From Bisporella sp. PMI_857 (Eukaryota; Ascomycota; Leotiomycetes; Helotiales; Helotiaceae): a stretch of DNA of 64,000 nt. A model generated the notes under the pieces. That model made no database searches and was not told the origin of the DNA. It saw nothing but the letters and a program-made list of their open reading frames with translations. The position numbers were made by a program, and so were the translations under genes. Positions within the stretch are counted from its first letter, which is position 1, and the number at the start of each line of letters is the position of its first letter. The stretch lies in NCBI GenBank assembly GCA_021307315.1, contig JAJSPD010000044.1:343455-407454 (forward strand), in the 5' to 3' direction. This document shows positions 1 to 9,128 of this stretch, in pieces.

Positions 1-1726
1 AATATTTAGGCCATAAAAGCTCAATGGTAAACCTTACAACCGCAGTAGTAATGCTATGCCCAGAGATCCCGTCTAATGGCCTTACGCAAAGTATGCACAA
101 TCCTTCAATAAAATTGGATATTCGAGATGTATTCAACTCCTCTGCTATTTATGGCAAAGATGATGGAGTAGGAAGCGCTATTACACGTGGCCTTATTGTC
201 GATGCAATCAAACGTTTGCATAGTACTTCTGTTTTAGAAGTATTTAAGCATACAGAGAGTTTATGCTTCTCAATGCCACAGTTACAGCAAATTGATACCC
301 ATGCTTGCAAACCGAATTTTATCAATTGGGGTCAATTCCAGAGAACGAAGGTACAATTGAGGGTACAATAAGAGTTCATGACCGAATATGGCTCGAACAT
401 TTCAACATTCAAGCTTCTGAAAACCCTGATGATGACTTTTCAACACGGTTATGGTTATTGCATGGCGATCAACTTACGACTCATCATATACGCAGAGTAC
501 AGACTGAACGGTTTTATGAGCAACGGCCATATGATCAACGAAAGTGGTTAATGGCTGTTCCCGCTTGGTTTCATATACAACTAAATTTAATGAAAACCAT
601 TGTTCGAACGCATTGGGGCCCTATAGACCAAAGAAAGGTAGCGCCACATACGCTAGAGGCAGATATAAGAACATTAGGGCGATCTTTTAGTAGTCGAGAC
701 AATATTCTGTATCATCAAATACAGCCACTACTTGCGCAAAGTTTTACATCTCGCGTTGTCGCTTTATTTTATTCCGCGATAGAAACACGTGGTTATTTGC
801 CAGAAGCTGCATTATTTAAAGAGTGGAGAGAAAACGTACAAAACTGGGATGATTTAATCTCGAAGTTATCTTCTTCACAGTTTAATGAACTAGTCGAAGA
901 TGTTCGTTTGTGTGCTTTTACAGAAGAAGCTTGGTCTGGAAACAACACCGATATCGATCCTGCGTTTACTACTCAGTGTCGGTTTTTACAAGAAATTGAA
1001 TGGTTTTTAACTATTCAACACGCAGTTAAGTCTGGAGATATTGGGCTTTTAAGACGTGCTGTCGACTTATTAATACCGATTTTCTATGGCGCCGGACAAA
1101 CAAATTATGGTCAAGAAATGATATATTATCGTTGGTTGCTTTCACCTGCTAATACGCCTGAACTTCAACATGCTATATTAGCTTCAGGATTAGTGAACTG
1201 GCAAGGCAAAGCATACCATAATAAACCGGTAGACCTTGGACTAGAACATCTAAATGGAGCTTGCAAAATTGAAATGAGTTCGTACAAGAATTCGACTCAT
1301 GACATAGATATTATATTCGACAGAGTTTGCTTAACTAATACTTGGATTAGAAAGCTACGAAATCAAGTCGAGTCGTTATTTGGAGAGGTTATAACAGGAG
1401 CTCACACTGTTGCCAGTACTCAACAAGACATATTTACACTACTTCGAAAGATTCAATCCGAAAACTTTTCAATGCCTCGGGCTGTTAATATATGGAAAAG
1501 TCAGAATATTTGGATTTCTGAAAATATTTTGACTGCTGGAATGGATGTATTAGATGAAAAGATTGCTTTATTTAATAAGCAATATGTATATGCTAATAAT
1601 TCGATTGTAATGGGTTACTCCAGCCTTGAAGAAGCGATAGATACTACAATTGCTTTAGATAGTTTAGAAGAGACGCAGGACAGTATAATGGATCCAACAA
1701 TAACTGTGGTGGATAATGCTATATAG
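1..1726 (+). pseudogene. DUF6589-like protein gene, 5'-truncated by window edge and frameshifted
   Basis: Two reading frames together encode one protein. The first is open from base 3 to 371 and the second from about 296 to 1726. The second carries the blocks I associate with fungal DUF6589: LGSIPENEGTIEGTIRVH, then RLWLLHGDQLTTHHIRRVQ, then RKWLMAVPAWFHIQLNLMK. It has no ATG near its beginning. Homology would flow from QLQQID in frame one into PCLQTEFYQLG in frame two if one base were added in the ACCCA near 297-301, so a one-base deletion is the simplest reading. No stop breaks the second frame for 475 codons, so the lesion is recent or a sequence error. Function is unknown. The helicase gene downstream and shared flanking repeats suggest both belong to one element. 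The family call is from memory of the family and is moderately sure. Confidence 0.6.
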
Positions 1727-1764
1727 TAGTTAAATTTGATTTTGGGTTAGTAGTAGTTTATACC

Positions 1765-1905
1765 AACTTTTGTGAACCTTTGTGAGCCAATTAAATCGCA
1801 AGCAAAGTAGAAAAAGGAGGAGAAACCCATTTTTGTCGATTAGTCAGCCTATCTACAAGCTTTGTGGACCTTTGTTAACCTTTGTAAGCCAATCAAGTCG
1901 CGAGT
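1765..1905 (-). repeat. Inverted copies of the CACAAAGGTTNACAAAGG motif (array A)
   Basis: Just downstream of the DUF6589 stop, two clusters read ACCTTTGTGAGCCAATTAA and ACCTTTGTAAGCCAATCAA. These are the reverse complement of the TTGGCTCACAAAGGT motif that forms the large array at 7143-7700. Each cluster has two or three CTTTGT/ACCTTTGT subunits spaced about 10 bp apart. Confidence 0.75.
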
Positions 1906-2015
1906 ATTGATAACGTTTAGATAACGGAATCACGTTGCAACGTCAAATTAAAATCAATATGAGCACCGGCAAATATCAACTGCAACGACCAGCGTTCATT
2001 TCAATATATATACCT

Positions 2016-2316
2016 AAGCCATGATGATGATACTTGCAGTTGGGCCCTCATAGGACACTGCCCCCGTTCGGCCTGCGGCCTACTTGAGTAACAGCGCCTA
2101 CTCGAAGCTTACCTACGAAGCAGAGCACCAACAGAGGGCGACAACCACCACTCCCCCGCCTATCCACCCGTCCAACTACTTCCAAATAAGCCATGATAGT
2201 GATACTTGCAGTTGGGCCCTCATAGGACACTGTCCCCGTTCGGCCTACGGCCTACTTGAGTAACAGCGCCTACTCGAAGCTTACCTACGAAGCAGAGCAC
2301 TAACAGAGGGCAACAA
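2016..2316. repeat. Two direct copies of a ~127-bp unit, 172 bp apart
   Basis: Bases 2016-2142 and 2188-2316 are near-identical. Both contain TACTTGCAGTTGGGCCCTCA and CTACTCGAAGCTTACCTACG, with only a few substitutions. The unit lies between repeat array A and the GC-rich stretch. I see no open frame that would explain its conservation. Confidence 0.85.
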
Positions 2317-2399
2317 TACCCGGCCTCAGACCGCTATTGCACTGCTGCCGCCAGCTCCAGCGGTGGACCACCTGGCGGCTTCGCCGCGAGCACAGGAGG

Positions 2400-2823
2400 A
2401 GGAGGAGGTAGTGGAAGGGCCTGCGGCGGCGGGGTTGGCGGCCTGCAAGACTGCAGCCACCTTTCCGAGCTTTCGCCCGGCACCGCGCGCAGCCGTCACC
2501 GGCGTACTTCACCTGGGATTTACCCTTTGCAGAGTAAACCCAGCATTCCTCTCCTCTCTGCTGGCAAGCAGAGCACCGATCTTCATCGGCCAACTTCACC
2601 CCCAATTCCGTCTCCATGATTCTCCCCACACCGGAGAATCTGGCCCGATCTGCGGGCACCATTGCGTCCCATTGCTCCGCAGACCGGGACCACCACTTCC
2701 CAGCCTGCACTGGCTGGTACTCCGGGGTCAGACCCGGACGGTTTCCTTGGGCCCAATCCCAAGGGAGGCGAGGTTGGTCGGCCACCTGCGCCTGGGCCCA
2801 TTGGGCCTGGGAGAGGATGGCAG
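2400..2823 (-). pseudogene. Fragment of a Cys-rich fungal gene embedded in GC-rich low-complexity DNA
   Basis: Read on the minus strand, about 140 codons have normal protein composition. They contain a double-cysteine pattern, CSACQQRGEECWVYS followed by CARCRAKARKGGCSL. The CxxC...ECWVYS...CARCR...GGCSL layout is, as far as I recall, common to dispersed uncharacterised genes of filamentous ascomycetes. It resembles a small zinc-binding module. On both sides the frame runs into poly-Leu/Pro/Thr and poly-Arg encoded by simple repeats, so this is a fragment and not a full gene. No start or introns can be assigned. Confidence 0.45.
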
Positions 2824-2828
2824 GGGTG

Positions 2829-3005
2829 GCGGCAGGGCTATTCAAGGTTAGTTTTCTATATACCAGAATAGATATATATACTAAAGTGGATATATCAAAA
2901 TAGATACACCAAGATGCATATATATACAAACTTACATGGCGGCGGCAGCGGCGGCGGCAGGACTGTTCAAGGTTAGTTTTCCATATATCAAAATAGATAT
3001 ATACA
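2829..3005. repeat. Direct duplication with TTCAAGGTTAGTTTTC core, ~125 bp apart
   Basis: GGCAGGGCTATTCAAGGTTAG at about 2830 and GGCAGGACTGTTCAAGGTTAG at about 2956 are each followed by similar AT-rich runs of ATATAC/AGATATATA. They flank a short block that includes a (GGC)n tract. Confidence 0.7.
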
Positions 3006-3007
3006 AA

Positions 3008-3495
3008 CTTACACTTCTTCTCCTTCTTCTTCTCCTCCTCCATGAGGAGGGGAGCCCGGAGGGGAGGGAGAAAGAGAGGGAAAGGGAGAGGGAAGAGGGT
3101 CGAAACCCTGGTGCTCGTCATCGTCGTCGTCGTCGTCGGCGTCGGCGGCGGGAGGGGGAGGGGTGGCGGCGGCGGCGGCGGGAGGAGGAGGAGGAGGAGG
3201 GGCGAGGGCGGCCGCCCGGCGGATTCGACGAGCAGCACTATTATACTTATTAGTGCTGTTTTTTACATATTTCTTACTATTTTATAGCAAGAAAAGGACT
3301 TGGTGAAATTTACAGAGTGTAGACCCGAAGTCTACCTGACCGCAAGCGGCCACGAGGCAAGTTTCGAGCTTCACGCTCGATGGTGTCTTCCGACACCGGA
3401 AAGTTTGGGCGGAACAGAATCCGCAAGTGCTTTGGGAGCATGATGGTGATGATGGTGATGATGATGATGATGATGATGGTGATGACGGTGATGTT
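3008..3495. repeat. Microsatellite block: CTT/CTC, CGT, GGC, GGA and GAT repeats
   Basis: From 3010 to 3056 a CTT/CTC run lies on the plus strand. At 3120-3150 there is a CGT run, at 3170-3212 GGC then GGA runs, and at 3438-3495 a GATGAT/GGTGAT run. Open frames across this block encode homopolymers and are not genes. Confidence 0.85.
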
Positions 3496-3544
3496 CGGAA
3501 GGAAGAAAGAAAGATTGGAGGTAAAAGGTTAGTTATTTATAAAA

Positions 3545-3930
3545 AGAGCTCTGATTCATTTACAAAAGTCTACAATAGCTTACAAAGGTTCACAAAGGTT
3601 CACAAAGGTTGAAGTTGGGTTTTCAATACTAACAATAGTACTGTAATATTGAATGTCAGTATGTATTTTGTTTTTCTATTTACTGAATATAAAGGTTCTG
3701 ATTGGCTCACAAAAGTTTACAATAGCAAACAAATGTGCGGGCCAGAAAACAGCAATTGAGTATGCCCCACTATTTTCAAATACAATACTAGCAACAACAA
3801 TACAACAATTGTCAATATTTGTCAACCTTTGTGAGCCAATCAGCTTGGAGATACAGCAGTCAACAATTACGAAGCTACGTTTGTCGAAATTTGTCAACCT
3901 TTGTGAACCAATCAGCTTCGAGATTCAATA
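3545..3930. repeat. Short-motif arrays B (forward) and C (inverted) beside the helicase 3' end
   Basis: Forward copies lie at 3545-3615 (TTCACAAAGGTTCACAAAGG) and 3695-3735 (GATTGGCTCACAAAAGTTTA). Inverted copies lie at 3810-3850 (CAACCTTTGTGAGCCAATCA) and 3885-3925 (CAACCTTTGTGAACCAATCA). The inverted set directly abuts the helicase stop codon region. It mirrors the forward array D at the helicase 5' end. Confidence 0.8.
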
Positions 3931-3951
3931 CATGAGCCTGCAAATATGCAT

Positions 3952-6900
3952 TTATTCTATGCCACTTTGGTACAACTTCCTTCTTCGAGCATTCCTGTCC
4001 AATTCTCCTAATGGTATTCGACGTTTTACTCGACTTGCAATACTCGAATTATCCGCTGCAGATCTTTTACCCAATACCACATTCAGTTGTGTTTCTGGCA
4101 CTATATCTGAATCCACACTAGACAGTACTGAACTCAAAGAACACTTTCTACGCCGAGTTCCTGGCACTATATCTGAATCCACACTAGACAGCGCTGACCT
4201 CAAAGAATACCTTCTACGCTGAGTTCCTGGCACTATATCCAGCTGAGTTTCTGGCACCATATCTGAATCTACACTAGACAGCATTGAACTCAAAGAACAC
4301 CTTCTACGCTGAGTTCCCGGCACTATATCCGGCTGAGTTTCTGGCACCATATCTGAATCTACACTAGACAGCATTGAACTCAAAGAACACCTTCTACGCT
4401 GAGTTCCTGGCACTATATCCGGCTGAGTTTCTGGCACTATATCTGAATCTACACTAGACAGCACTGAACTCAAAGAACACCTACGCTGAGTTCCTGGCAC
4501 TGTATCCAGCTGAGTTTCTGGCACTATATCTGAATCCACACTAGACAGCACTGAGCTTAAAGAATACTCTCTTCTTTGTTGAGCCGCGTTTTCGATATCT
4601 TGAGTTATTGTTCTTATATCTAACAACCGTTGTTCAGCTATTCGAATAGACTCTGACGTACCAGGCCGCGCGGATAGAAATCCAGATAGAGATCCCGATA
4701 AGAAAAGGTTATTTGTGTTAGCCCTTGATAATTCAGCAGCTGCAGATTGCTCTAATGCGCGCCGAGCTACAGTTCTTGCTAAGTTATTGTCTTTTGCTTT
4801 CTGAGCTTCGATATATAACAGTGGATCCGTAGAGCTTAAGTCTGTCGATGACTCTGTTCCGGTTAGTCGTACGGAAGCTTGATTTTCCATTCGAAGCGTA
4901 GTATACTTGGCTTCTACTAAAGCAACCAAAGATTGTAAGTAATCTATCAAATCGTTGCAGTTCGTATTCTTATATAGCCAATCTGAAATATCCGGAATGA
5001 TTTTCATCAACTCCGAAAAGCTCAAAGTATCCCAACATACATTGTTAACACTTTTGACAGAGTACAAGTTCGCCAGTTGCCACGCAATACTATGGCTAAT
5101 AAAAGCAGTAGACGTAAGTGGAACTCGGCGTGATCGATCTTTCCAGACCAACTGAGCATGCTGCAATGCCCACACTTCTATCAACTCTAAAGCAATTCCA
5201 GATCTTGATCCTTTAACAGGTCGTTTAACTGAACTGACAACTGGTGGAAAAGCAGTTGAAAAGGGCATTAAACTCGGATTGCAACCACTACAGCATGTTT
5301 CTTTTGAAACCGATGTTTGACTTTGATTTCTTACAAGGTTCTCCTGCAAGTATTCTAGAAAAGGTGCTCTTTTGCATGACCGATTACAAATGTCTCTCCA
5401 AATCAAAGGTAAGTCCGCTCGTTTTTCAGCTTCTTGCTTGCTCCAATATTTAACTTTAGGTAAGTTCAAATCTACTGTAGACCTTTCGGAAGCAACTGTT
5501 CTTACAGAAGCTATACTTTCATTATCGCTATCCTGGCAACTATCATACGTTTGGCTGACGTTCAATTTTGTAGATTGCAACTGAGTCGATCGGGTTCTGA
5601 AAGTACGCCGACTATTTGGAGTCATGTTTCGAGAAGTTTTAGGTCGTTGTGCTACTGTATTAGTTGGAGTTGGAGTTGCAGTTGCAGTATCCGAAACAGT
5701 AGGCCTGTTACAGCCTTCAGAATCGAATCCCCAGTGTGGAAGATAAATATAAGCTTGACTAGTTTGACCTTCTCCTCGTCCACCACGGCCAATTCGTTGC
5801 CACAAATCTGCTGGATCAAAACTTATAGGGAAATTCCAGCAAACAACTCGAGCTACATCTTTAATGTTTACTCCCATTCCTAGAGAAGTGGTCGCTACCA
5901 TAATGCGAATAGCCGAGGATGGCTTTTCGAACTCTTGATATCGGTAAGATTGATCGTGCTGGCTAACTCGAGAAGAAAAGCTTTGTACAACGTTCAAAAC
6001 AGACAAATTGCTATCGACTGACTTTGCACTAGAATAGTGATTACGCAATAATGATTTGGACTTTTCGAGCAATGCCGACCGGAGAATATCTACCAGTTTT
6101 GTTCCATATCGAATGCTATCAATAAAAACAATTGTTTTCGGTATTGCTTCAGGCGTAGCTCGAACACTGGAAACTGCATTGTCAAGAAGCCAATACAACG
6201 GCTTATACGATTGAAGAGTTCCTTTCAATATTGGCATAGTATGCAAAGTAATATCTGGTCGATCAATAGAAGTTCTAATTACTTCAGTCTGACCAGGATT
6301 GTCTCCAATAGTACGAAATCCCGCATTTGTTAATACAGACTTTTCTGATATCTGATCCAAAGTTGCAGTACATCCGAACCATACTATATCTTGCCGCAGA
6401 ATCGATCTGAGTTGGCCAAGCATAGCGAAAGCGGATCTAAAGTTGTCTCCCCATTGTTTTACCAAATGGCATTCGTCAATCGCAACTAAGCCTACTCGAC
6501 TTTGAAACGACGGATCTTTTAATATTTCTCGAAAAGACTGTGAAGATACTTGTTCAGGATTGAGCAAAATGTGAGTATACACTCCTTTTGAAATCTCCAT
6601 CAACAATTTCTTGTGATTTCTTTTAGTATCAGCAGTTACTAAACAAGGTTTAGCTCCGGGCAACTGTGCAATATCTGCTAATTGTTCTTCGCCCAACTTG
6701 TTTAATGGAACAATTTGCAACGTTATTTTAGACGTAAAAATAGAATAAGCATAGAAAATCAAGCTTTTGCCAAACCCAGTTCGAGCAATTAACAGTGTAT
6801 CGCTTTTGCCGAATATCAGACGTCGAAGAACACGAACTTGCTCGAAGCGAGGACTAAAACCTATAGAACTTTCCGGATGTGAAATACAAAGGATACGCTG

Positions 6901-7125
6901 AAGACACCGTTCTATAACGGCTTCTTGGAACTCTACCAAGTTCTCCGCTGCAGCTTCAAATACAATTGCCGGAAGGTCGGAAAGAGGCAGTGTAACAATT
7001 CGATCAATTGTATTTTGAAAAGAAAGCGCAGCAGATTCGCTGGGCAAATGGGCTCGTTTTCTATACCATTTAGTCCTTCTATCTTTCGTTAGGCCTTTTT
7101 GGTGTTGTTTTGCTGACTTAGCCAT
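3952..7125 (-). CDS. RecQ-type DEAD-box helicase with C-terminal 30-aa repeats
   Basis: Single uninterrupted frame of 1057 aa from the ATG at 7125. The frame continues upstream into the repeat array, so that ATG, the first one outside the array, is preferred. Superfamily 2 motifs appear in order: motif I LLIARTGFGKS (about residues 111-121), motif II AIDECH (215-220), motif III GCTATL (251-256), motif V ATTSLGMGVN (411-420), motif VI QRIGRGGRG (443-451). A CCSGCNPS cysteine cluster follows near residue 640, as in fungal RecQ-like proteins. The last ~230 residues hold six repeats built on SLSSVLSSVDSDIVPETQ. ATP-dependent 3'-5' DNA unwinding is expected from the family. Short-motif arrays flank both ends in inverted orientation, and DUF6589 lies downstream. 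This looks like a mobile-element helicase rather than the housekeeping RecQ, but that part is inference. Confidence 0.88.
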   Translation of the reverse strand: MAKSAKQHQKGLTKDRRTKWYRKRAHLPSESAALSFQNTIDRIVTLPLSDLPAIVFEAAAENLVEFQEAVIERCLQRILCISHPESSIGFSPRFEQVRVLRRLIFGKSDTLLIARTGFGKSLIFYAYSIFTSKITLQIVPLNKLGEEQLADIAQLPGAKPCLVTADTKRNHKKLLMEISKGVYTHILLNPEQVSSQSFREILKDPSFQSRVGLVAIDECHLVKQWGDNFRSAFAMLGQLRSILRQDIVWFGCTATLDQISEKSVLTNAGFRTIGDNPGQTEVIRTSIDRPDITLHTMPILKGTLQSYKPLYWLLDNAVSSVRATPEAIPKTIVFIDSIRYGTKLVDILRSALLEKSKSLLRNHYSSAKSVDSNLSVLNVVQSFSSRVSQHDQSYRYQEFEKPSSAIRIMVATTSLGMGVNIKDVARVVCWNFPISFDPADLWQRIGRGGRGEGQTSQAYIYLPHWGFDSEGCNRPTVSDTATATPTPTNTVAQRPKTSRNMTPNSRRTFRTRSTQLQSTKLNVSQTYDSCQDSDNESIASVRTVASERSTVDLNLPKVKYWSKQEAEKRADLPLIWRDICNRSCKRAPFLEYLQENLVRNQSQTSVSKETCCSGCNPSLMPFSTAFPPVVSSVKRPVKGSRSGIALELIEVWALQHAQLVWKDRSRRVPLTSTAFISHSIAWQLANLYSVKSVNNVCWDTLSFSELMKIIPDISDWLYKNTNCNDLIDYLQSLVALVEAKYTTLRMENQASVRLTGTESSTDLSSTDPLLYIEAQKAKDNNLARTVARRALEQSAAAELSRANTNNLFLSGSLSGFLSARPGTSESIRIAEQRLLDIRTITQDIENAAQQRREYSLSSVLSSVDSDIVPETQLDTVPGTQRRCSLSSVLSSVDSDIVPETQPDIVPGTQRRRCSLSSMLSSVDSDMVPETQPDIVPGTQRRRCSLSSMLSSVDSDMVPETQLDIVPGTQRRRYSLRSALSSVDSDIVPGTRRRKCSLSSVLSSVDSDIVPETQLNVVLGKRSAADNSSIASRVKRRIPLGELDRNARRRKLYQSGIE
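4085..4565. repeat. 90-bp coding minisatellite in the helicase C-terminus
   Basis: About five to six in-frame copies of a 90-bp unit encode SLSSxLSSVDSDxVPETQxDxVPGTQRRR. One copy is shortened, lacking the PETQ half. Near-identity of the central copies at DNA level points to recent expansion. Confidence 0.9.
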
Positions 7126-7142
7126 AGCTGAGGAACAGACTT

Positions 7143-7700
7143 CTACCTCACCAGCGAGGATACGCGATCTGATTGGCTCACAAAGGTTGACAAGAGTCCA
7201 CAAAGGTTGCAGTGCAGAACGTTGAAAGCCAGCGAGGATACGCGCGATCTGATTGGCTCACAAAGGTCGACAAAGGTTGACAGAGGTTGCGGTGCAGGAT
7301 GTTGAGAGCCAGCAGGATACGCGCGATCTAATTGGCTCACAAAAGTCGACAAAGGTTGACAGAGGTTGACAGAGGTTACGGTGCAGGACGTTGAAAGCCA
7401 GCGAGGATACACGCGATCTGATTGGCTCACAAAGGTCGACAAAGGTCGACAAAGGCTACGGTGCAGGACGTTGAAAGCCAGCGAGGATACACGCGATCTG
7501 ATTGGCTCACAAAGGTCGACAAAGGTCGACAAAGGCTACGGTGCAGGACGTTGAAAGCCAGCGAGGATACACGCGATCTGATTGGCTCACAAAGGTCGAC
7601 AAAGGTCGACAAAGGTTGCGGTGCAGGACGTTGAGAGCCAGCGAGGATACGCGCGATCTGATTGGCTCACAAAGGTCGACAAAGGTCGACAAAGGCTAGA
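7143..7700 (+). repeat. 80-bp tandem array with nested 10-bp CAAAGGTYGA repeats (array D)
   Basis: The unit is marked by GTGCAGGACGTTGAAAGCCA at 7212, 7292, 7381, 7461, 7541 and 7621, giving a period of 80 bp (one unit of 89). Each unit contains CTGATTGGCTCACAAAGGT followed by two to four CAAAGGTYGA decamers. The one long unit differs by about one extra decamer. Open frames on both strands here (rich in VNLCEPIRSR or KVDKG) are products of the repeat, not genes. Confidence 0.92.
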
Positions 7701-7785
7701 ATCCCTTTTATCTGGATCACAATAGCTAACAATTGCAACAAACAGACAACAAGCGCAACTGCGGGGCTTGAATCACTTTACCTCT

Positions 7786-8455
7786 CCTTCGCGACTACCA
7801 ACGCAATACACCTTCCTTCAATAAACAACCAGGTATTCAAAGGTGGCACTGCTTGAGAGACCTTCCACCTATAAGGAATAATTGATACAGATAGTGGTTG
7901 TTGAATAATCGACAACGAGGGCCGAAAAACGCGTCTCAAACCACCTCTACCCCTCCTTCGCGATTCCCAACGCAATATGCCTTCTTTTAATATACAATCA
8001 AGTATTTAAAGTGGGCACTGCTTCGGAGACCTTCAGCGTACAAGGAATACTTGATACAGGTGGTGTGAAAAATCGACAACAATGGCCGAAACACGCTTCT
8101 CGAACCAATTTTACCCCTCCTTCGCGATTACCAACGCAATACACCTTCCTTCAATAAACAACCAGGTATTCAAAAGTGGCACTGCTTAGGAGACCTTCCA
8201 CCTATAAGGAATAATTGATACAGATAGTGGTTGTTGAATAATCGACAACGAGGGCCGAAAAACGCGTCTCAAACCACCTCTACCCCTCCTTCGCGATTCC
8301 CAACGCAATACACTTTCTTTCAATAAACGACCTAGTATCCAAAATGGCACTGTTTTCAAAGACCCTCCACGTATAAGTATTAGATAATTGAGTGCGTGGT
8401 TGTTGAATGATCGATAGCGTTCGATTGACCTTCGATTGAGCCCGACCTCGATCAC
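7786..8455. repeat. Four-copy tandem repeat of ~164-169 bp with higher-order structure
   Basis: Copies are marked by CCTTCGCGAYTMCCAACGCA at 7786, 7955, 8119 and 8288, so spacings are 169, 164 and 169. Copies 1 and 3 are nearly identical over their whole length. Copies 2 and 4 are more divergent. The array probably arose by duplication of a two-copy (333-bp) block. Confidence 0.85.
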
Positions 8456-8672
8456 TTTTGAAACCCGATTTTTTGCGTTCGACGCTGTAGTTCACCCTTT
8501 TATTAGCCAATTGAACCATTTAAATTGTAATAATTATAAAATTTAAACCTTTATCTAGCTTTATGATCCGGCATTTAAATGACAGATGCGTTGTGAGATT
8601 AGTAGTAGTCAATTGAAAATTGTCAAAAAGTCAGAAATTTCATTGTTACCACTAAAACGATCCCCATTTGAC

Positions 8673-8756
8673 CTCAGACGCTTCGCTGACGCTCGCAACC
8701 AAATAGGCTTAGTTTGGAAATTTTAAGTGGATCGCCTTGGCAGCGAAGCGACTGAG
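8673..8756. other. Short inverted repeat (possible hairpin)
   Basis: CTCAGACGCTTCGCTG at 8673-8688 pairs with CAGCGAAGCGACTGAG at 8741-8756, 15 of 16 positions. The AT-rich spacer is about 50 bp. It could be a relic of a small inverted-repeat element. No target duplication is evident. Confidence 0.45.
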
Positions 8757-8894
8757 TAAACTGAGATAACCACCAAGAGCTTAAAAGCGATTGGTCTATT
8801 AGACACGTGATTATTATTAAGTAATCAAAAGCTGAAACTAATAAAATTACACTTAACAAGGATTAAATAACCGTGCGCAGTACATAGCGATCTA

Positions 8895-9126
8895 CTATCT
8901 TCCCCCCTAAATAGAGGTTAAAGGGTGGGCTCTATGGGTACTGCCAAGAGCTTCTGTCGCCAGTCAAGTTAAGCGTTTGACTGTTCCGCCCCATCGCTGC
9001 TGGCTCGTGCAAGAAGGAAAAATGGGCATTAAGTGGGTTTTGCAAGGAGTCGCAAGGGCTTATAGCCATTCAGAAGCTACAATACCCATGGAGCCACCAG
9101 TTAACTCTATTTAGGGGGAAGGATAG
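8895..9126. mobile_element. MITE, Tc1/mariner-like (TA target duplication)
   Basis: The left end CTATCTTCCCCCCTAAATAG and the right end (reverse complement) CTATCCTTCCCCCTAAATAG begin terminal inverted repeats of roughly 55-60 bp with a few gaps. The element is 232 bp and is bounded by TA on both sides (8893-8894 and 9127-9128). It has no coding capacity. TA duplication is typical of Tc1/mariner elements; the superfamily call rests on that alone. Confidence 0.75.
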
Positions 9127-9128
9127 TA

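Noticed and set aside
2048..3290. Several long frames in the GC-rich block
   Set aside because: They translate to homopolymers (Leu, Pro, Arg, Gly, Glu) from microsatellites; only a short Cys-rich fragment looks coding.
7143..7700. CRISPR-like or coding interpretation of the 80-bp repeats
   Set aside because: Copies are directly tandem without unique spacers, the host is a eukaryote, and the frames are repeat artefacts.
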